Assembly: GCA_049999805.1 (NCBI GenBank)
Contig: JBNGIO010006013.1
Coordinates: 1 to 37,335, forward strand
Origin: Folioceros fuciformis
Lineage: Eukaryota > Anthocerotophyta > Anthocerotopsida > Anthocerotales
DNA length: 37,335 nt
Direction of reading: 5' to 3'
Each line of letters starts with the position of its first letter. The first letter of the stretch is position 1. Shown one piece after another: positions 31,299-37,335 of the stretch. Made by a program: the position numbers and the translations under genes. The notes under the pieces are model-generated. The model saw nothing but the letters and a program-made list of their open reading frames with translations, was not told the origin of the DNA and searched no databases.

Positions 31299-31324
31299 GG
31301 GTCGGGGTCGGGGTCGGGGTCGGG
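31299..31324 (+). promoter_or_regulatory. G-quadruplex-forming GGGGTC repeat
   Basis: Five runs of three or four G separated by the same two-base TC loop lie at 31299-31301, 31304-31307, 31310-31313, 31316-31319 and 31322-31324. This satisfies the classical four-tract rule with very short loops. It lies about 530 bp upstream of the LanC-like start and 680 bp upstream of the PARP-E2 start. A regulatory role is inference. Confidence 0.75.
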
Positions 31325-31384
31325 ATCGGATGTTTATCCTCTTGGCCTTGACGCCAGTGTTGCCCCCTGCCGTAGTAGTTGTAC

Positions 31385-31420
31385 GGAGTTTTTGTTGTTG
31401 CTGCTGCTGTTGCGGCTTTG
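31385..31420. repeat. GTT/GCT trinucleotide microsatellite
   Basis: A short imperfect run of TTGTTGTTGCTGCTGCTGTTG lies upstream of the LanC-like gene. It produces a poly-Cys or poly-Gln reading in spurious frames on either strand. It is probably in the 5' leader or promoter. Confidence 0.7.
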
Positions 31421-31855
31421 AACTTGGCGGAGTCGCTGCTGGGTCGCCATTGGTGTTGCGTGTGCCGCCGCACCGTTCACCGCCTTCGGCACACCACCAA
31501 AGTGCAATTGCAGTTGCAATTACGCAGTGTCGGGGTGAGCCAGTGCTTTTTGGTTGCAAGTTGGGATTAGGCTGGGCAATCGGAATTAGGTAAGGCTGTT
31601 GGCTCTTTCTCACAAGCCTTGGGAATGGGGGCCAAGGGTGGTGGTAAGAAGGTGCTGCTGTCTCGGCTAGGCTCAATAATTGGCAGCATTGTGGGACACT
31701 GTCCGGAAGAACAGGAGCGTTGCGGGTCCCAAGGTGGATGCATATCTTGAAGCCTGAGGCCTCCTGCCCGGGGCGATAGAGCTTGTGCGCGTCTGCTGTG
31801 CTGCCGAAGCCGCTTCCGCTGGGCTTGGCGCCGGACCCATTTCAGCCTGCCCGCA

Positions 31856-34002
31856 ATGTCGGACCGCTATTTCTTCAACGACTTGCAAGATTACGACCCC
31901 AATCTCGCGCAGCGGGATGCGGTGGTCGGCCTGTCTAAGGAGGAGCAGGAGGACTTGCTGATGCTGCGGACCGTGGAGCCTATTGTGTGCCCGCCCATCA
32001 TGAACCAGACTGCGTTTCGAGACGGCATTGCGCCCACTGCGGACATGTTTCTCAAGGCCGGCCTCGCGCTCAAGGAGAAGGTTCGCAGTCTCCTATTGTC
32101 CTCACGTCCCACTGCTGCCGGGTCAGGAGTCGAGCATAGCGCCCTTGCCTTGCCTTTCCTTTCCCTGCCTTGCCTTATCGAGCAACCCGTAGATGCTTCA
32201 GACTAGGCTGTGGGAACATGTTGGCATGGGAATCCTGAACACTCTGCACACGAGGGATTCCTCTATTTAGACTAGGGTTTCTTTTGGGAATTAATTCTTG
32301 TGCTCTTGCATTGCTGTCTTCTTCTCCTTGCCCTGCCAGAGTTTTGCTTTCCAAATTTGGAGCCTGGCGGAGGCTTTCTAGGACAGCGTAACATAAAGTG
32401 CAGATTGTGTTCTTCCCAGATTAAGCAAGCTACGTGGTCACGTACCGTCGGTCGTGTGGGTGATCCTACCATGTACACTGGAGTTCTCGGGACTGCCTAC
32501 CTGTGCTGGAAAGCGTACAAGATGGCTGGGCATGAACCGGATCTTGCCTTGTGCACAGAAATTGTGGACTGCTGTACTGCTTCTGCGAGGACTATGAAGC
32601 AGTAAGTTGTCTAATTCTGGCAACAAGTCTGTGGTGCCGGATTTTTGCCTGTCCTTTCGAATGTCTGTCTGTCTTTCAGCGTGGAAGGATCAAGGTTTGG
32701 CTACTTGGGGTATGCAGGCATGTTACATTCCTCTGTGGTCAACCAGGAATCTACGCTCTTGGAGCAGCGGCAGCAGCTTGCAGAAATGACAAAGAACGGA
32801 TACGATTTTACTTGGACCTGTTCAACGAGGTGAGCTCGCTTGCTCCAGCTCTTGTCAGTCCTCGAGAACCTAAGGTTATCATGCAAGCAAACTATTCCAC
32901 AGCGTATGTTTCTCTTGGGGGTTTCAAGATTTTGCTCCGAGGCAAGTCAAAGATCATCTCTCGTTTTGGCAGGTTGCCAATCAACGAGCGATGGCAGCAG
33001 GTCCTTCGGAAGGGGGCCTGGGGCTCCCTTATGAGCTTCTCTATGGCCGAGCAGGCTTTCTTTATGCATGCCTTTTCATCAACAAATATGTAGGGGAAGA
33101 TACTATACCCTGGAGCGTGACGGTCAGTTTCTCTACCCTCGTTTTATTGAAAATCTCGTTGTTGCATGTGTCACGGCGGGCTTCTTTGAAATCTTTGCTC
33201 CTGCGCCAACGATTTGGACTCGACTGCTTGACAGGGACCCGTAGTGGATGCTATTCTACAAGCAGGACGAGCTGGTGCTTCACAAAATCACAAACGGTGC
33301 CCCCTCATGTTTCAGTGGCATGGCACTCGGTACTGGGGAGCAGCTCATGGTCTGGCTGGGATTATCAATGTCCTACTCTACTTCCCGCTGGCGCCAGAGG
33401 ATGCAGAGGATGTGAAAGCCACGCTGCGATATATGATGAACAACCGCTTCTTTCCCAGTGGCAACTATCCATCTAGCGAGGGGAATAACAGGGATAGACT
33501 TGTGCATTGGTGTCATGGTGCCCCCGGAATCGGATTGACTCTATGCAAGGCGGCGGAGGTGACCACCTTCAAACTCTGTTTAACTTGAAGGTGCGTGGCA
33601 GTCCAGTTTGTCCGGATGTACAATGTTGTACTGATGTGAAGTGGTGCTCTTCGTGGTCAGGTTTTCGCCAAGGATCAGGACTTCCTACAAGCCGCCATCG
33701 ATGCTGGTGACGTGGTGTGGAACAGGGGCCTTCTGCGGCGGATCGGTCTGTGCCATGGTGTGTCTGGCAACACGTATGTGTTTCTAGCTTTGCATCGGTT
33801 AACAGAGGAGGAGCGACATAAGCATCGGGCCAGGGCATTTGCAGGCTTCATACATGACCATGCACATCAGTACATGGCATCCGGTGCCATGCACGGGGGA
33901 GATCATCCCGAGTCCTTGTTCGAAGGTCTTGCCGGAACAGCTTGCTTATACCTGGACCTGTCTCAAATTGAAAATGCTAGATTTCCTGGATTTGAGTTGT
34001 AA
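31856..34002 (+). CDS. GCR2: LanC-like protein (GCR2/LANCL family), six exons
   Basis: Eukaryotic LanC-like proteins are zinc-binding alpha-toroid proteins. Animal members add glutathione to dehydroamino acids, and the plant GCR2 group was once proposed as an ABA receptor, a claim since disputed. Exons are 31856-32080, 32420-32601, 32718-32829, 32973-33122, 33235-33558 and 33661-34002. They join in frame to 444 residues, near family length. Visible blocks are DPTMYTGVLGTAYLCWKAY, HVTFLCGQPGIYALGA, GLPYELLYGRAGFLYACLF, QWHGTRYWGAAHGLAGIIN, DRLVHWCHGAPGIGLTL, GLCHGVSGNTYVFLAL and MHGGDHPESLFEGLAG. Zinc ligands are the Cys of WCHG (33511-33513) and the Cys-His of LCHG (33751-33756). The first donor (GTTCGC at 32081) is weak, so that junction is less certain. 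The gene appears intact and is likely cytosolic. Confidence 0.95.
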
Positions 34003-34499
34003 GTCGCTGCCAACAGCAGCTGTCTGAATTGACCGTCCCTTGAAATGAGACGTATCTCCTGGACGGGTTCCACCGCCATGTACAGTATTATGTCTGAACA
34101 TGCAATGCATGTGCCAAGGCTTTGTCAAACGCTTATGAGCACTACATCTCTGATAAACAATGACGTCCGGTGTGATTACGTTCGTTGCACTGGATTTCAA
34201 GCTGCGTAGGAGCTCCCGATCTGGATATCGATTCTTCAGCTTCACTCCAAGCTCGTTAGGTGTGATGTAATCTGTAGGTGATACCGGACACAAGCGTCTC
34301 TAGCGAGGTCGGTGCAGAACGCAAAGAGGGGCAGCAACGCGCAAAGGAGGAGGTCCTGGAGCAGAAGTGTGCGAAGAGAAGGATCACCATCTGCATAAAT
34401 TCTCAGCTAGCTGCTCCATCTCAAACAGCAATCAGCTATCAAACGGCACTGATCTCCAGTTCTCGCGTGCGTAGGATCTGCGGGGACGTCGACACGGAG
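34003..34499. other. 3' flank of the LanC-like gene and promoter of the next gene
   Basis: No coding feature recognised. The open frame containing the next gene extends upstream to 34278, but that part is Lys/Glu/Arg-rich and not needed. A TATA-like GCATAAATTC at about 34392-34401 lies about 100 bp before the chosen start and could serve as core promoter. Confidence 0.4.
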
Positions 34500-34841
34500 A
34501 TGGCAATCGGAACGGGACGGCCCAGCGGCGTGATTCTCTCGCTGGTCCTCATGGTTGTCTTCGTCAATCGGGCAGCAAGCCAGTCTGACGAGCCCTGTGA
34601 TGAATTCTTACCTATTGCTGTGACTCGGCTCGCGCAATGCATGACCACATCCCTCCCCAATCCAGACCTTCGGGCTTGCTGCGACCAGGTGAGCGATTAC
34701 CTGATGCAACACACCAACGACAACTGCAACACATACGACATTCCCGGATGTGAGTCGTACTGCTCGGAGAACGCCCGGTTCACCGACGCTCCGGAGAAAG
34801 CAGATGCTCTTGGCGGTCCCGCTGCGACAAAGCTTCCTTGA
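34500..34841 (+). CDS. Small secreted cysteine-rich protein, copy 1
   Basis: 113 residues from the ATG at 34500. That start is chosen because it opens a clean signal peptide (hydrophobic VILSLVLMVVFVNRAAS, predicted cleavage after AAS or ASQ). The mature part has seven cysteines: CDEF, AQC, ACCDQV, DNC, PGC, SYC. The central CC pair and general spacing recall the eight-cysteine prolamin/lipid-transfer superfamily, but the C-x-C signature is absent and one cysteine is missing, so I do not assign it. The second copy at 36353-36670 shares the signal peptide, the CC(D/E)QV core and length. Probably apoplastic; function unknown. No intron is apparent. Confidence 0.75.
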   Translation: MAIGTGRPSGVILSLVLMVVFVNRAASQSDEPCDEFLPIAVTRLAQCMTTSLPNPDLRACCDQVSDYLMQHTNDNCNTYDIPGCESYCSENARFTDAPEKADALGGPAATKLP

Positions 34842-36352
34842 TCCTCTCTCACTACATGTATCGAGCTCAGCATGGCCGTGAATTCTCCTAGGTAGCTAGC
34901 GATTGTGAAGGATTTGCAGTTGTACCTCTCGATACTTGATCGCCACACGTTGATAGCACTAGCGTTGTTTACCGCACCTGCCTCCGAGCTTGTCTTGAAG
35001 CAATGCCATGTTCACTTTACAAGACATGTGCTGCAATTTCCATCTGTTTGCTAAGAGCTTGGTCTCGCGTGCATCTGTGCCTCTCTCGCGTCCATGTGGT
35101 CTACATTTCTCACGGGGTCTGTGCTTCAATCATCAAGCTCATCGTAGCAGCAGCGATCGTGAAAGTGCATGCGATGACTCGGTGTCAAAGCCCATTTCGT
35201 GTTTCTGTGTCGATCATTGTTAGACAGTGAATCTTGCTCGACATTGAGCATGACGGCATCATCCCAAGAGCGTGGCTTCCCGAGGCACGTCATGCCTCAC
35301 AACTATTCAGCGGAACATCTGGCAGTGAAAATATATATGGTGACCAAATTTTATAGAAAATCAGTTGACATCGTCTTGTCTCCAGGGACGACTGAACCTG
35401 CACCACACGGACGCGGGGACAAGGAGATGAGAGCACGGGATGGGATCTGGGATAGAGCAGGGTGCTCGGGCGGTGTTGATGCTTCCCCACAAGCATGGGC
35501 CATGCATGGATAGGTGACATTACCCTGACCTCATATCATGGCTCAAAGTTCCCGCAGGCCGTGGTTGGTTACAGCATGTAACACACACACAGAGCGGCCT
35601 GCCCAGCGAACTAACAGTCGCTCACCCACATCGTTCGCCCGTCCCTTTCCACTGCAACAGCAACAGCGCGCCGCTCTCTTGGGCAAGAATGGGAAGATGC
35701 CTCACAGATGACACGCCACAAGAGTTGTTGAAGCCCTCTTTTCTGAAGTTGTGTGACGCAGCCGAAACCCCTGATCAGAAGAGCAAGCCTCGTTTTCTTG
35801 CATTTTGGGTGAATATGTGTCTGATTGTACAAATGTAAAGAAGATGCTGACATGGCCGCAGGGGAATGCCTTCGCTGGTGGGAGGAGCACGGCATTTTCT
35901 TCTTCTACGCTAGGAATGACCGCCAAAATAGGTAGTTGCGGGGCTCCCAAACCCTCCTAATAAGCACGAACCCATGCAACGCAGGCCGGGATCGGCCCAC
36001 CCAGAGAGCGAGTATGCACTGGCCATGGGACGATGCATCCGGATCCACAGGGATTGGGGTTGCTAGGGTAGAAGACCTGTGTTACCCATGGACCACGTAC
36101 GGGTTCTGATTTGTCAATGGTTCGTGCTTACAAGATTGACACACCAAGATTGCAGCGGGCAGCATGAAATTTATGGGTAGAAGTTCGGGTGACCTCAGGT
36201 TCGTCATACAAGGAAGCGAGTACTGCATGGACATAAAACCACCTGCCTGCCGAGCTAGCTGCATAGTCCACACTGCAGCTGCAGCCTTGCATCCGAGTCT
36301 CCGAGTCGGCAACCGTGGCATGCCCAGCAGTGCGCTTCTGAGTTTCAAGGCC
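34842..36352. other. 1.5-kb intergenic region, no gene seen
   Basis: Contains the 3' end of copy 1 and the promoter of copy 2 of the secreted protein pair. Frames at 35003-35513 and 35611-35950 are overlapping, on both strands and without family resemblance. A (CA)n stretch occurs at 35581-35591. Nothing else recognised. Confidence 0.45.
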
Positions 36353-36670
36353 ATGGCTGCACCTCAGCGATGGAATGGAAAGGCCGCCCGATTCGGAGCC
36401 ATAGCGCTCCTCCTGGTGACCAATTTCTTCTACTGCGCCAATACTGATGGCTTTGGAGCCCCGACATGTGCGGACATCTTAACGGCCGGCGCGGGTAGAC
36501 TTCAGTATTGCGAGAACTCTGCACCCGCTCCCGCTTTTGTGCAATGCTGCGAGCAGGTAGGGAGCTGGATGATGGCACAGGCCCAGTTGGGGGGCTGCCC
36601 ACAGCCGATCAACAGTTGCCTTTTCGCGGAATGTCGAACGATTGACATGTGCCAGGTCGGCGCGCCCTAA
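36353..36670 (+). CDS. Small secreted cysteine-rich protein, copy 2
   Basis: 105 residues from the ATG at 36353; an in-frame ATG at 36320 is a less likely start. A hydrophobic stretch (FGAIALLLVTNFFYCANT) forms a signal peptide. The mature part has eight cysteines: PTC, QYC, QCCEQV, GGC, NSC, AEC, DMC. It aligns with copy 1 over C...C...CC(D/E)QV(S/G)..M.Q and the following cysteines, so the two are diverged tandem duplicates in the same orientation about 1.5 kb apart. Eight cysteines with a CC pair again suggest a lipid-transfer-like fold, without the usual C-x-C. Function unknown. Confidence 0.75.
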   Translation: MAAPQRWNGKAARFGAIALLLVTNFFYCANTDGFGAPTCADILTAGAGRLQYCENSAPAPAFVQCCEQVGSWMMAQAQLGGCPQPINSCLFAECRTIDMCQVGAP

Positions 36671-37200
36671 GGCCCACGCCGATCCACGGTCCACGGCTTT
36701 GAAAGGGACATCTTCGATTCTGTATCTAGACGTGACCTTTATCTTTTGTGAAATGTTGGCTCGCAAACTTGCACAATTGTAACACAGCCCTTGCTGCCAG
36801 TTGTAGTCTTCTTGGATGTTCTTCACCTTTGTCAATGATCGAGTGAGATTTTGTGTGTGCAATTCGCGGAACATCCGGTCCAAGTACGATCCCCTTCCTG
36901 CCGAGATGAGAGCAATCTAATCTTCATCCTGCAGCTACTGTCACCAATTGATGCATCTGTGCAGTTTGCATTTCCATTTGCATTATGTATCTCGCGGAAC
37001 TGCCCTGCCCGCCTAATTGCTTGCTTTTCACAAACTTGCGGATTTGGGACAAAGCCTCCCTTTCCTTTCTCGGTGAGCAGGTGTAACGGAATGGGGAACC
37101 CTTAACGTGACGGGAACCTTAGACGCAGGGTGTACCGTGTCGAGTGGTAGTTCCGAACTACTCATCTTCCAGTTCAAGTTGAGCGCCATCCTTATCCCGG
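36671..37200. other. 3' flank of copy 2, no gene seen
   Basis: No coding feature recognised. Probably 3' untranslated sequence followed by the promoter region of a gene entering from the right edge. Confidence 0.4.
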
Positions 37201-37206
37201 ATGATG

Positions 37207-37214
37207 TATAAAAG
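37207..37214 (+). promoter_or_regulatory. TATA box of a gene at the right edge
   Basis: TATAAAAG at 37207-37214 matches the plant TATA consensus. It lies 87 bp upstream of an ATG at 37294, a spacing that fits transcription starting near 37240 with a leader of about 50 bases. Confidence 0.6.
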
Positions 37215-37293
37215 AAGTGTGAAGACTTGCGGAAAACTTGCCTTCCTCGATTTTTCAGCCAACGTACGAGTGAGCTCCCGAGGTGTGAAGGCC

Positions 37294-37335
37294 ATGGCAG
37301 GGGATAGAACGAATTGCACGCGGGTAGCCCGATTC
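37294..37335 (+). CDS. Possible start of a gene cut by the window edge
   Basis: An open frame of 14 codons (beginning MAGDRTNC) runs off the right edge. The only support is the upstream TATA box and the absence of a stop. Too short to identify; an upstream Cys-rich relative of the two preceding genes cannot be judged. Confidence 0.3.
   Translation, partial: MAGDRTNCTRVARF

Noticed and set aside
31281-31676. A minus-strand Arg-Pro repeat protein upstream of the LanC-like gene
   Set aside because: The repeat reading comes from the GGGGTC tract and a trinucleotide microsatellite; no other coding evidence.
34278-34499. An N-terminal extension of the first secreted protein
   Set aside because: The upstream codons are Lys/Glu/Arg-rich and would bury the signal peptide; the ATG at 34500 gives a proper secreted precursor.

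Overview
This window is nuclear DNA from a land plant, most likely a hornwort, less likely a lycophyte or fern. The main reason is a pentatricopeptide-repeat (PPR) protein at 10931-13324. Its C-terminal deaminase-like domain has the 'KP' signature in place of the usual PG box and ends in GRP instead of DYW. That DYW:KP class is known from lineages with U-to-C organelle RNA editing (hornworts, ferns, some lycophytes). Introns in the housekeeping genes are short, mostly about 70-290 bp, which fits a compact hornwort-type genome. A MULE-like transposon and Ty1/copia retrotransposons also fit a plant. Species-level assignment is inference.

Layout. (1) 1-5870: two ordinary multi-exon plus-strand genes, casein kinase 2 alpha (5' end lost in an assembly gap) and a DUF707 membrane protein with unresolved first exons. 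(2) 5871-8418: decayed minus-strand coding sequence, including a truncated paralogue of the DYW:KP PPR gene. (3) 8419-10900: minisatellites and a decayed LINE-like reverse transcriptase whose palm motif A segment has itself become a tandem repeat, with an assembly gap inside it. (4) 10931-13324: the intact DYW:KP PPR gene, with an N-terminal motif resembling the PDF motif of organellar single-strand-DNA-binding (OSB) proteins. (5) 13325-26000: a transposon graveyard. It holds a complete copia element with 166-bp LTRs and a 5-bp target-site duplication, a MULE transposase remnant, a second broken copia element, unidentified plus-strand coding remnants and a 140-bp tandem duplication. (6) 27068-30616: one uninterrupted 1182-codon gene joining a PARP6/8-like ADP-ribosyltransferase to a C-terminal ubiquitin-conjugating (E2) domain. 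(7) 31856-34002: a six-exon LanC-like (GCR2-type) gene divergent from the PARP-E2 gene, with a strong G-quadruplex motif between them. (8) 34500-37335: two related small secreted cysteine-rich protein genes, then a promoter and the possible first codons of another gene at the right edge.

The genes do not form one pathway. The most notable items are the single-exon PARP-E2 fusion, which pairs ADP-ribosylation with ubiquitin transfer in one chain and is an architecture I associate mainly with fungi, and the candidate U-to-C editing factor with its broken paralogue. The rest is conserved plant housekeeping genes separated by retroelement debris.
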